A stretch of DNA of 64,000 nucleotides from Imtechella halotolerans (GTDB lineage Bacteria > Bacteroidota > Bacteroidia > Flavobacteriales > Flavobacteriaceae), in assembly GCF_028743515.2 (NCBI RefSeq), contig NZ_CP117969.2, forward strand, positions 1,423,001 through 1,487,000, given 5' to 3'. The position numbers and the translations under genes were made by a program. Below are positions 56,013-64,000 of this stretch, one piece after another. The notes under the pieces are model-generated. The model had not been told where the DNA came from and made no database searches. It saw only the letters and a list, made by a program, of their open reading frames with translations. Numbering within the stretch: position 1 is the stretch's first letter; each line of letters opens with the position of its first letter.

Positions 56013-56930
56013 TTATTTTATAATCAATTCCTGTCTTTCTATATTTAATTCATAGGTAAAAGGGGTTATATGGGTTAAACTATTTAACAGGTCAAAAACA
56101 CTGATATCTTCAGTAAACTTGGCACTAATCCGTAATCCTAGCTGACCTTTATCTATATTTTCTATACGGATGGTTTGACCAAATCGTTTGGAAACAATTT
56201 CAAGCACCTGATGCATTGGCATATTATTAAATAGCAATGCTCCTTGACTCCAGTAGCCTGATCGAGGAAATTCTTCTATTGATTTAACAGAGGATTGACC
56301 GGTAATTTTTAAAACATTATTTACTTTAAGGTCATAGGCTTCTAAAGCAGTGGTTGTAACGGTCACACTCCCTTCTTTTATGGCAACTTCCTGTTTTGTC
56401 TTTTTGGAATTAACAGTGAATTGAGTACCGGTCACTTCCAATTCATTACCTTCAAATCTGACTTTAAAAGGATGATTCTGATCCTTTTTAACCATAAAAA
56501 AGGCTTCTCCTTCTAGAATAACATCTCTAGTTTCATTAAAGTGATTGGCAAATTGTAATTTGGAAGATTTGTTTAGCCACACTTGGGTACTATCAGGCAA
56601 AATATAGTATTTGACCTCTGGCCCAGATGTTACCTCATTATACAATGTATTGGAATGAGATACGTACTGTCTATAAAGATGAACCCCTAAAAGGAGAACC
56701 AATATGGCTGCAATTTTTGACCAATAAAAACTTGGTTTTGATATCTTACGGTTTATAACACCAATGATAGATGACTTTAATTCCTCCTTATGCTGATCAT
56801 TAGTAAATATCTGATTAGCATTTTTCTTTTTTAGTTGATTTTCAAAAAAGCGAATATGCTCCTTATCGGAAGCCGTTGCTTTCCCTTCTTGGTATTTTTT
56901 TAGTAATGTTTTAAAATGTGCTTCTTTCAT
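56013..56930 (-). CDS. FecR-family anti-sigma factor
   Basis: A 305-residue inner-membrane regulator. The cytoplasmic N-terminus precedes a membrane helix at about 69-86 (YWSKIAAILVLLLGVHLY). A periplasmic FecR domain follows at about 100-200 (YILPDSTQVWLNKSSKLQFA and VILEGEAFFMVKKD), with a C-terminal DUF4974 domain at about 235-305. It receives the signal from the STN domain of SusC and releases the ECF sigma factor encoded 104 bases upstream. Confidence 0.95.
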   Translation of the reverse strand: MKEAHFKTLLKKYQEGKATASDKEHIRFFENQLKKKNANQIFTNDQHKEELKSSIIGVINRKISKPSFYWSKIAAILVLLLGVHLYRQYVSHSNTLYNEVTSGPEVKYYILPDSTQVWLNKSSKLQFANHFNETRDVILEGEAFFMVKKDQNHPFKVRFEGNELEVTGTQFTVNSKKTKQEVAIKEGSVTVTTTALEAYDLKVNNVLKITGQSSVKSIEEFPRSGYWSQGALLFNNMPMHQVLEIVSKRFGQTIRIENIDKGQLGLRISAKFTEDISVFDLLNSLTHITPFTYELNIERQELIIK

Positions 56931-57033
56931 AAGTAATAGTCATACCATTACATACCATGAAATTGGAGGACTCACATACTTAAAAACTCATTTAATGTTT
57001 TGATAACAACATGGGGGATTTGGCAACCTTCAA

Positions 57034-57621
57034 TTAAAGTAGATATAACATACATACCACAGAAGCAAACTCATGTGCCTTCAGATCGGTACGTATTCTT
57101 TTTAAGGCAATCGATAACTGATTTTCTACGCTACGCTTAGAAATATTAAGTTTTGAAGCTATTTCGTCATTGGTGTAACCCTCTAGTCTACTCATTTTAA
57201 AGATGGATCGACATTGAGAAGGTAATTTATTCATTGAATCTGTTAATGCATTATGTAGTAGGGTAACACTGCCCTGTTCTTCTTCAATGGTAAATTCTTC
57301 CTGAGGTAAAAGTTCGAGAACTTCCAATTGGACGGGTACAAATTTGTGATCCCTTAAATAATTAAATGCCTTATATTTTGCAGCTTTAAACAAATGCGCT
57401 CTAATATTATCGGTTTGAATTAAGGCACGTCGATTCCAATAATCTATCCATATTTCTTGAATAATATCTTTGGAAGCAGGTTCATCCATTATAATACTTT
57501 GAGTATGCCTGTATAAAGGCTCCCAAAGCTTATCAAATAATATATTAAAGGCTTTTTGATTACCTTCCTTTACTTGTAATGCTAAAAGGTGTATATCTTG
57601 ATATTTGGATTCCGCCTGCAT
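57034..57621 (-). CDS. ECF RNA polymerase sigma factor (Bacteroidota SusCD-linked type)
   Basis: A 195-residue sigma-70 family protein with region 2 at about 22-90 (AFNILFDKLWEPLYRHTQSI, then EIWIDYWNRRALI) and region 4 at about 130-180 (LPSQCRSIFKMSRLEGYTND, then LNISKRSVENQLSIALKRI). It probably directs transcription of susC-susD and the downstream enzymes. A TAAATTTG box (57634-57627, minus strand) is so close to the ATG that the transcript would be almost leaderless, so either the true start is a little further in or the box is fortuitous. Confidence 0.95.
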   Translation of the reverse strand: MQAESKYQDIHLLALQVKEGNQKAFNILFDKLWEPLYRHTQSIIMDEPASKDIIQEIWIDYWNRRALIQTDNIRAHLFKAAKYKAFNYLRDHKFVPVQLEVLELLPQEEFTIEEEQGSVTLLHNALTDSMNKLPSQCRSIFKMSRLEGYTNDEIASKLNISKRSVENQLSIALKRIRTDLKAHEFASVVCMLYLL

Positions 57622-57805
57622 AGGGGCAAATTTAGCCCTAGCTTAAAAAGTAGGTATTAACCTAATGTAAATTAAAAATCAAGAATAGTAAATTCAATTT
57701 TAATGGTACATATATAATTTGATCGCCATTTGGACTCAGGACACACCACTATTAAACACTAAAAACGAACACTTTATACTAAAAGCAAAACCATTTACTA
57801 TAAAA

Positions 57806-58447
57806 TTAACCTTTGTATTTATCATGGAACCCTATTCCCATAAAAATCTGCTGTTTATACTTTTCGATTCTTGCAATTCTTGTCTGAGTTTGCTTAGGCT
57901 GTGAAAAATAAATAATATAACCTCTTTGTCTACCCTGGGTTAAAGCTTCAAAGGCCTTTTTAAAAGAAGGATCATCTTCAAAAGCTTTTAAAAGCTCCAT
58001 AGGGATGGGTTCCGGATTCTTTACAAATAAGACCTTTTTACCACTTTCCTCTATGGCTATTGCTTCCAAAATATAGGACTTCAGAACTTCTTTTAATTTC
58101 ATTATGTCGTCTACATTGATAAACTTTACTATCCTAGACGATTGCATGCTTTTACCCTGTTTCTGTAAAATTTTATGTTTATCAGTTAGTAACACACCTT
58201 TATAAAAACCAATATTAGCTGAATCCTTAAGAGCATTAACTGTGACAATGTTTTTCCCTTTATGTGTATACACCGGAACTCCCCACTTTATTTCTTCGAC
58301 AAGACCTGTTTCTAATACCAGTTGTCTAAGAAATTCCAATTCTTCTCTCCAACTCCTAACCTTACATTGTGGTGTGCCACCATATTTACAGCGCATACAG
58401 CCGTCAATTAAATAAGTATCTACTTGAGGATTTAGTTCAATTTTCAT
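57806..58447 (-). CDS. DUF1801/YdeI-OmpD-associated family protein
   Basis: A 213-residue protein. It opens with a cysteine-bearing segment (DGCMRCKYGGTPQCKV, Cys18, Cys21 and Cys28 approx.). A DUF1801 domain follows at about 30-110 (EEIKWGVPVYTHKGKNIVTV). The C-terminal segment EALTQGRQRGYIIYFSQPKQ with TRIARIEKYKQQIF is the YdeI/OmpD-associated signature. The biochemical role is unknown. It is divergent from the Crp/Fnr gene and unrelated by strand to the sigma factor. Confidence 0.85.
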   Translation of the reverse strand: MKIELNPQVDTYLIDGCMRCKYGGTPQCKVRSWREELEFLRQLVLETGLVEEIKWGVPVYTHKGKNIVTVNALKDSANIGFYKGVLLTDKHKILQKQGKSMQSSRIVKFINVDDIMKLKEVLKSYILEAIAIEESGKKVLFVKNPEPIPMELLKAFEDDPSFKKAFEALTQGRQRGYIIYFSQPKQTQTRIARIEKYKQQIFMGIGFHDKYKG

Positions 58448-58713
58448 GATCAGCTTGAAGTGTTTTTCATTTGAATTGTCTAAAATAGAGAAATAATGTG
58501 ATAATTTATACCTATAAAGTATCTCAAAGCCTCTTAGTCATCTCCGGTCAAATAAGTTTTATAAATTATGTGAAACGCTAACAATCAAAATAATATACAT
58601 TTAAGGAATACGTTTCTTTAAGGGTTTTTACTATATTTCAAAAAAATTAAAGAAATTAAAGTAGCACGACTCAAGAAGATATATACAACCCAACCAAAAT
58701 AACCAAGATCCTA

Positions 58714-59295
58714 ATGCAAGAGTTATTATTTGATTTTATATCCAACTATGTTTCTTTGTCCGAAGAGGAAAAGAACGCAATAATTTCTTTGAACATATTT
58801 CATTCCAAACCAAAAGGATCAATTCTATTGAAAGAAGGTCAAAAATCGCAAGATGGCTACTTTGTATTAAAGGGATGTATTAGGACGTATTATGTAGTGG
58901 ATGGTGAAGAAAAAACAACAGCCTTCTACACAGAAATGGAAGGTATTACCCCAAATTGTGTTTTAAGCAAGACGCCTTCTGAATATTTTATATCATGCCT
59001 TGAAGATTCTATAATTTGTGTTTCAAGGCCTGACATGGAAATTGAAATGTTTACCAAATTTCCAATGTTTGAATCCTTATGTAGAATTCTATCAGAAGAG
59101 CAATTGGCAAAAGAGAAAATCAATTTTGACGAGTTTAAAACTTCCTCCCCAGAACAGCGATATCTAAACCTATTACAAAAAAGACCAGATCTTGTTCAAC
59201 GTGTTCCCCAGCATCAGTTGGCAAGTTACTTAGGAATAAAACCACAATCTTTAAGTAGAATAAGAACAAGAGTACTTCTAAAAACAAAAAGCTAA
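58714..59295 (+). CDS. Crp/Fnr-family transcriptional regulator
   Basis: A 193-residue regulator. A cyclic-nucleotide-binding-type beta-barrel occupies about 10-125 (GSILLKEGQKSQDGYFVLKG). A short C-terminal helix-turn-helix runs over about 150-190 (VPQHQLASYLGIKPQSLSRI). The classic cAMP-binding arginine motif is not clear, so another ligand or none is likely. It is isolated: the next gene on this strand begins 344 bases later. Confidence 0.88.
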   Translation: MQELLFDFISNYVSLSEEEKNAIISLNIFHSKPKGSILLKEGQKSQDGYFVLKGCIRTYYVVDGEEKTTAFYTEMEGITPNCVLSKTPSEYFISCLEDSIICVSRPDMEIEMFTKFPMFESLCRILSEEQLAKEKINFDEFKTSSPEQRYLNLLQKRPDLVQRVPQHQLASYLGIKPQSLSRIRTRVLLKTKS

Positions 59296-59639
59296 AACAT
59301 CTTTCTTAACTTAAGTGAATTAAATTTAAGTTATCTCCAAATTACATTTGCAGTATCACTAATTTATTAAACTGGGATTTGCAAAAGAAAATGGCATTAC
59401 TATCAAATACTATTGGATCAACCTATTTATTTCCACTCAAAAGGTACGATAACAAACTAGGTATTGGCCAGAAAATAGCCTTGATTTTATGCAACCAATA
59501 ATAGACTTTCTCGTCATAGAAAAGGACAATACTCAAAACTAACGACAAAGTTGTACTAGTGCCCTTAAGATTAAAATACAGAAACCCTTTGTGAATTTAA
59601 CTATTAAGTTTCTTATAAAACGAATATCCTAAGATCAAA
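59296..59639 (+). other. Gene-free stretch, possibly with a decayed gene
   Basis: No intact gene was found. Two short overlapping frames have protein-like composition: one from 59319 to 59501 (no ATG until 59391, containing MALLSNTIGSTYLFPLKRYD) and one shifted frame from 59462 to 59542 (YWPENSLDFMQPIIDFLVIE). Together they could be the remnant of one frameshifted gene, but no family is recognised. TACATTTG (59343-59350) resembles a -7 box. Confidence 0.3.
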
Positions 59640-60008
59640 ATGACTAAAGTAGACCAAATCATCGAATGCGAAAAAAGGCTGTTACAAGCCATACAATATG
59701 CCGATATTCACACACTCCAAGCATTACTTCACGACAGTTTAGTTTTTAATATCCCTACAGGAATCACCATTACAAAACAAATTGATATTGAAAATTATAG
59801 GGATGGATTAATGAAGGTTTATCACATTGAAATTCGCAACCAAGAAATACATATCATTGATGACATCGCAACTGTTGTAGCTACCATTCAATTAAAAGCA
59901 AACTATATAGACCAACTAATTAATGGAGATTTTAGATTCCTGAGAGTATGGAAGCTCAATGATACGGGATGGAAGGTAATTGCGGGAAGCAGTATTGAAA
60001 TTCAATAA
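59640..60008 (+). CDS. NTF2-like (SnoaL/DUF4440 type) protein
   Basis: A 122-residue cone-shaped NTF2-like fold: a long N-terminal helix (IIECEKRLLQAIQYADIHTL), then LLHDSLVFNIPTG and DDIATVVATIQLKA, ending FRFLRVWKLNDTGWKVIAGS. Members are small enzymes or ligand-binding proteins; the catalytic residues cannot be assigned. It precedes the dehydrogenase by four bases and is probably cotranscribed with it. Confidence 0.82.
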   Translation: MTKVDQIIECEKRLLQAIQYADIHTLQALLHDSLVFNIPTGITITKQIDIENYRDGLMKVYHIEIRNQEIHIIDDIATVVATIQLKANYIDQLINGDFRFLRVWKLNDTGWKVIAGSSIEIQ

Positions 60009-60012
60009 AAGC

Positions 60013-60939
60013 ATGGAGACAACAATGAGAGCAGTTATCTGTACAAAATACGGACCACCTGAAGTATTACAAATCAAAGAAGTGTCAAAACCAACACCAA
60101 AAGCTCATCAGGTCCTTATAAAGATAATGGCTACCGCAGTAAATTCGGGTGATGTCAGGATTAGAAAACTAGATGCCAATGGCCTAATGAAAATGATAAT
60201 GCAACTTATACTTGGTTTTTCTAGTCCACGGAAATCAATACTAGGAACAGTGTATTCAGGCGTCGTTGAGTCTATAGGAAATAAGGTCACCCATTTTAAG
60301 ATAGGTGACGATGTATTTGGAATGACTGGGCTAAATTTTGGAACCTATTCTGAATATATTACAGTTCATCAAAAAAGTAACATCGTTCAAATGCCGAGAA
60401 ACGCTACTTATCAAGAAGCTGCAGCTATTATTTTTGGAGGTCAAACAGCCATTCATTTTTTAAATAAAGCAAAAATTTCCACCAAGAAACAACCCGAAGT
60501 TTTAATTATTGGAGGAACAGGATCTGTGGGGTCCGCAGCTATCCAAATAGCAAAATATTATAAGGTATCACTTACCTCCGTATGCAGTTCTGAAGGAGAG
60601 GACCTTGTTCGAAGTCTAGGTGTCACCAACAGAATTCTGTATGATAAAGAAGACTTTACTAAGCATACCCAAAAGTATGATATCATATTTGATGCTGTTG
60701 GTAAATACCATAGAAAGATGTGTAAAAGGCTTTTAAACAAAAATGGGGTATACCTAAGTGTAAAAGTTGGATATGCCTCAGAAACAAAATATCAATTAGA
60801 GTTACTAAAAGAGTTATTTGAGAAAGGAGAATATAAAGCCTTAATTGACAAAACCTTCCGAATGGAAGAGGTTGTTGAGGCTCATAGATATGTTGAAACT
60901 GGAAGAAAAAAGGGAAATGTGATACTTAAAATCAGGTAA
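60013..60939 (+). CDS. NAD(P)-dependent MDR-family oxidoreductase (quinone-oxidoreductase-like)
   Basis: About 308 residues from ATG 60013 (60025 is an alternative). The N-terminal GroES-like domain has AVNSGDVRIRKLD and the family-conserved IGDDVFGMTGL. A Rossmann domain has IIGGTGSVGSAAIQIAKYY and the C-terminal EVVEAHRYVETGRKKGNVIL. The zinc ligands of alcohol dehydrogenase are missing, so it belongs to the zinc-free quinone reductase/zeta-crystallin branch. Physiological substrate unknown. Confidence 0.88.
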   Translation: METTMRAVICTKYGPPEVLQIKEVSKPTPKAHQVLIKIMATAVNSGDVRIRKLDANGLMKMIMQLILGFSSPRKSILGTVYSGVVESIGNKVTHFKIGDDVFGMTGLNFGTYSEYITVHQKSNIVQMPRNATYQEAAAIIFGGQTAIHFLNKAKISTKKQPEVLIIGGTGSVGSAAIQIAKYYKVSLTSVCSSEGEDLVRSLGVTNRILYDKEDFTKHTQKYDIIFDAVGKYHRKMCKRLLNKNGVYLSVKVGYASETKYQLELLKELFEKGEYKALIDKTFRMEEVVEAHRYVETGRKKGNVILKIR

Positions 60940-61019
60940 TTAAACCCCATCTATTGTTTACATTTCTTTTAAGACAATCACCTAAAATTCACATCAAATC
61001 ACACCTAATAATTTACTAT

Positions 61020-61724
61020 ATGATACAAAGCAATCAACTTTCTAAGCCCATGCCCTTGTCAAAAACCTTTGGTGTACTCATTGGGTTCCCAATAATGGCC
61101 ACGCTTCTTTCTTTATTATTATTAAATCAAAATGTATTCACAAATTTCGGGCTAGATTTCTTTAACACCTTTTGGATATTAATCATTATTTGGTACCTGG
61201 TTCAAATTTATATCGTTTCTAAAATTCTTATTTCAAGTGGATGGAAATGGTCAGATATTGGATTTACTCTTACTAAAAGGAAGACCTTTTATTTTATTGG
61301 AGGATACTTACTTATTGCTTTTGCCTTACTTGTTTTTATAGAATTAACACTCGCAAATTCCATCATAGATATAGAAAAATTAAATTCAATCTCTTCCCTA
61401 ACACCTAAAACAACTGCCTCACGTGTTATATTCATACTAATGGGATTAGTGGCAGGCCTGGCAGAAGAAATCGTCTATAGAGGGTTTGCGATCAAAGCCT
61501 TAGAAAGTAACACCATAAATAGATGGATTGCTATTGTCATGGCATCCATTCCATTCATTTTTCAGCATGGCTTAAAGTCTATTGATCAATTTTGGTGGTT
61601 TTTAACCTGGGGGCTCGTATTTGGAATTCTATTCGTACTACTTAAAAAGTTAACTTTAATTATCATTATTCATTGGCTCGTTATATTATCGGCTATGCTA
61701 GCAATTTTACAAGTAGTACAATAA
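61020..61724 (+). CDS. CPBP-family intramembrane metalloprotease
   Basis: A membrane protein of about 234 residues with about seven helices. The CPBP (Abi/Rce1-like) motif is EEIVYRGFAI, with a further His in FIFQHGLKSI and a final IIIIHWLVILSA. These provide the Glu and His residues of the intramembrane active site. The target is unknown; relatives process prenylated proteins or give immunity to bacteriocins. ATG 61020 is selected because the upstream extension has no counterpart and starts from TTG. Confidence 0.85.
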   Translation: MIQSNQLSKPMPLSKTFGVLIGFPIMATLLSLLLLNQNVFTNFGLDFFNTFWILIIIWYLVQIYIVSKILISSGWKWSDIGFTLTKRKTFYFIGGYLLIAFALLVFIELTLANSIIDIEKLNSISSLTPKTTASRVIFILMGLVAGLAEEIVYRGFAIKALESNTINRWIAIVMASIPFIFQHGLKSIDQFWWFLTWGLVFGILFVLLKKLTLIIIIHWLVILSAMLAILQVVQ

Positions 61725-61769
61725 TTAAGAGTATATAACCTCATTGTGAGTTCTAATCAATCTATCTTC

Positions 61770-62504
61770 ATGAAGCACTTCATTATCAGTATTTTGACCA
61801 TTACATCTTTAACAGTCAATGCGCAATCGATCCTTATGCCTTCCAAAAATTCTTTTGAAAAAAAATGGATTAAAAGCACAAGCTATCAAATGAAATGGTA
61901 TACAGTTAATGACTCGGCCAAACATGAAATTGGAATAGTTACAACCCAAATAGTTAAAGCCAATAAACAGCTGATAGTGGTGACTCAGGTCAATATGAAA
62001 AATATGAACACTCCATGGACAGATTCAACCGTTGCAAACTTAAAGACTCTAAAACCAATCAGACATACGTCCCATAATTTCCAAAGGGATATTATATTGA
62101 ATTTTGGAAAGACTATTACTGGGTATTATAATGACAAAACCAACCATAATAGAACAATAGTGAATGACAAACCAAAAAATGGTTATTTTGATAGTAATCT
62201 TTACCCATTTTTAGTATGTTGGCTACCTCTTGAAAATGATTACAAACAGAATATTTCTATTTATGATTTTAATCCTTCAAGAGGCAATGGAATAATCAAG
62301 GCTTCTATAAAGAATGTTTCAAGTGGTTCGTATCAAACAGAGAAAAACGGCATAAGAAATGTATGGGTGGTATGGGTTTCTAATGAAATTGTACAGAATA
62401 AAAATAGTTCAAGTACCTATTTTATAGATAAAGAAAACAGAAACCTATGGAAGCAAGAAATTGAGGTCAATGGCCGTAAAATGATGATGAAATTAGTTGA
62501 ATAG
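61770..62504 (+). CDS. Secreted protein resembling DUF3108
   Basis: A 244-residue protein with a signal peptide (ISILTITSLTVNAQ, 1-19) and a beta-rich body. It states a measured or stored quantity in the way of DUF3108-like proteins (DSTVANLKTLKPIRHTSHN, later NSSSTYFIDKENRNLWKQEI). The similarity is moderate. Start ATG 61770 fits the signal peptide. It lies 45 bases after the CPBP gene; function unknown. Confidence 0.65.
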   Translation: MKHFIISILTITSLTVNAQSILMPSKNSFEKKWIKSTSYQMKWYTVNDSAKHEIGIVTTQIVKANKQLIVVTQVNMKNMNTPWTDSTVANLKTLKPIRHTSHNFQRDIILNFGKTITGYYNDKTNHNRTIVNDKPKNGYFDSNLYPFLVCWLPLENDYKQNISIYDFNPSRGNGIIKASIKNVSSGSYQTEKNGIRNVWVVWVSNEIVQNKNSSSTYFIDKENRNLWKQEIEVNGRKMMMKLVE

Positions 62505-62632
62505 CAATGTGACACTATCTCTCAAAGTAAATAAAATAAAGTATTTGCGGTTTGATCTTCCCAAATATTTATTGGTCATAACTTAGTCTGACTGTTGCCT
62601 TAAAATAATTTTAAAACTGATTATTGAAAAAT

Positions 62633-64000
62633 TTATTTGACTTTATCCATTTTTAATTTAGGCAAAACAATCTGGTACTCCTTGTCATCATTTTTATCAT
62701 ACCAATATAAAATGTATTCGGCGTTAGCTTCTTTTATATCATACCCCTTTTTTTGCATTGGTTCAAAATGCTCTGAAATGAACCTCCTTGAAAACAGAAA
62801 CAGGCATTCATTTGATTTCACCCCCAATCCAAGGACCTCATTACCATTACTATACCTATTACTCTTTTCAAGATTATCGCCAGTTTTAATTGTCTTTAAA
62901 ATTGATTGTGATTTATGATATTTAAAATTACTTAGATTTATATCTTTATGACTCAAAATTATCTCATACTCCATGGGCTCACTCAACTCTCCGGAGTAGA
63001 TGCTTTTCATGATTTTCTTTGATTCAAATTGATCATAAAAACTACTATTAGTATGAATATGTAAGGTTTTCTTAGCCCTTGTACTGGCCACATATAACAA
63101 TCTTCTCGATTCATCTGTCGAATAATCATAATTTTCTAATAACATAAGTACATGGTCATATTCTTTACCTTTTGACTTGTGCATAGTTGATACCACAATG
63201 CTTTCAGAATCCGGTTTAATAGCATCTTCCATATTAATTTCTCTACAAAAATCTCTCCATTCCATTAAAAGCTTTTTATCAGGATATGATAAATCAAATT
63301 TTTTAATCAATGCCAAGCAGGTGTCAAAATGGATACTTTGTCTAAAATTATTTCTGAACCATTCAAATACCAATTCCCATGATGCTTCTAGAATAATTCC
63401 TGATTCACCAACCTCACTTCTTAATTTTTGATCAAAGCACCTAATTTCATACAAATCAGAAATTCGAAACCCATCAAAACCTGCCATCAACTTCACCTTA
63501 TACCCCACCGATTTTAACATTGAACTAACTTGTAAAGCCTGAATATTTGTTCGGGCTAGTACTGCTTTGGTCCCTGATAAAAGATTACTTTTCACATATT
63601 CAACTAATGGTTTCTCTAAATTTCTTCCATTATATTTAATAATATGGACACTTCCTTCCCCTTTATTTTGACCAGCAATTAACCTTTGAGTTTTCAACCT
63701 ATTAGTAAGATATTTTAGCACATAATTATTAAATTCTACAATTTCAGAATAACTCCTATAGTTTTTAGGCAGGGTATACAAGGTAGCACCATATTTACTT
63801 CTGAACTTACTCATAAAAGCATTTGAAGAGCCTCTAAATTCATATATGTTCTGATCATCATCTCCAACTGCAATAACTCTTGGATTATCAGCTTTTTCTA
63901 TAATCAACTCAATTAATTCCCATTCTTCTTGATTAATATCCTGAAACTCATCAAACATTAAAATACTTTTATTTTCAATGGATGAAATGTCGATTTCTCC
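62633..64000 (-). CDS. UvrD/Rep-type SF1 helicase, C-terminal part (cut by window edge)
   Basis: The frame is open to position 64000, so the N-terminus with Walker A lies outside. The visible part, about 455 residues, starts just before motif II (LMFDEFQDINQEE). It continues with motif III (VGDDDQNIYEFRGSS), motif IV (LPKNYRS), motif V (VVSTMHKSKGKEYDHVLML) and motif VI (RLLYVASTRAKKTLHIH). The C-terminus lacks the long 2B/AddA-type extensions and ends in a mixed region (SRRFISEHFEPMQKKGYDIK). A DNA-repair or defence helicase are both possible; the gene upstream is not visible. Confidence 0.9.
   Translation of the reverse strand, partial: GEIDISSIENKSILMFDEFQDINQEEWELIELIIEKADNPRVIAVGDDDQNIYEFRGSSNAFMSKFRSKYGATLYTLPKNYRSYSEIVEFNNYVLKYLTNRLKTQRLIAGQNKGEGSVHIIKYNGRNLEKPLVEYVKSNLLSGTKAVLARTNIQALQVSSMLKSVGYKVKLMAGFDGFRISDLYEIRCFDQKLRSEVGESGIILEASWELVFEWFRNNFRQSIHFDTCLALIKKFDLSYPDKKLLMEWRDFCREINMEDAIKPDSESIVVSTMHKSKGKEYDHVLMLLENYDYSTDESRRLLYVASTRAKKTLHIHTNSSFYDQFESKKIMKSIYSGELSEPMEYEIILSHKDINLSNFKYHKSQSILKTIKTGDNLEKSNRYSNGNEVLGLGVKSNECLFLFSRRFISEHFEPMQKKGYDIKEANAEYILYWYDKNDDKEYQIVLPKLKMDKVK

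Noticed and set aside
1-64000. Search for CRISPR arrays, insertion sequences, prophage and integron features
   Set aside because: No spaced direct repeats, transposase, integrase or phage structural genes were seen on either strand.

Overview
The window reads as a chromosomal segment of a low-GC marine-type member of the Bacteroidota, most likely Flavobacteriaceae. The signs are: a SusC/SusD pair behind an ECF sigma factor and a FecR anti-sigma factor, families largely confined to the phylum (DUF4290, DUF2911, START-like, TPR histidine kinases), few Shine-Dalgarno sequences, and promoters of the Bacteroidota form TTTG-N19-TAnnTTTG (clearest before the tRNA, the HU gene and a candidate small RNA). 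I do not name a genus. No phage, insertion sequence, CRISPR array or rRNA was seen.

Layout. 1-3913: histidine degradation (hutI, hutG) interrupted by an opposite-strand coiled-coil membrane protein, then a GNAT acetyltransferase. 3910-9013: a hybrid TPR histidine kinase, a secreted metallo-beta-lactamase-fold protein, the ABC-F factor EttA and a tiny membrane protein. 9101-15960: a NarL-type response regulator and TPR histidine kinase, divergent from a run of four envelope proteins and an OmpA-like protein. 16144-23500: a methylcrotonyl-CoA carboxylase-type beta subunit, DoxX, an S9 peptidase, a DUF2911 protein, and an SRPBCC/photolyase pair. 23502-29474: a galactose unit (GntR/LacI-type regulator divergent from galM-galK-galT-sodium/sugar symporter). 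29540-37865: housekeeping genes (murA, DUF4290, DUF493; kinase-like ATPase, recQ, fmt; HU; YqgE; class IV aminotransferase; START-like). 37951-41072: tRNA-Met, a promoter-to-terminator unit that looks like a small RNA, and an Mla-type lipid ABC transporter. 41144-45145: glyA, fahA and a lipoprotein.

45265-57621 is the accessory centrepiece. On the minus strand, in transcription order, are an ECF sigma factor, FecR, SusC with an STN signalling domain, SusD, an exo/endonuclease/phosphatase-fold lipoprotein, a DUF1080 lipoprotein, a secreted Gfo/Idh oxidoreductase, a GMC oxidoreductase with a three-cysteine cluster, and a gluconate-2-dehydrogenase-subunit-3-like protein with a twin-arginine signal. 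The parts fit import of a glycoside-like nutrient followed by sugar oxidation and 3-keto-glycoside cleavage outside the cytoplasm. The phosphatase-fold enzyme suggests a phosphorylated substrate. The substrate itself cannot be read from the sequence.

57806-64000: a YdeI/DUF1801 protein, a Crp/Fnr regulator, an NTF2-like protein with a quinone-oxidoreductase-like dehydrogenase, a CPBP protease, a secreted protein, and the C-terminal part of a UvrD-type helicase that runs off the right edge.

The observations most worth following are the roughly 80-nt candidate RNA at 38300-38380, the predicted 3-keto-glycoside locus, the Cys-to-Asp change in the MurA active site, and the edge helicase. Several reported starts are trimmed to the first plausible ATG; a few genes seem to start with TTG or GTG.
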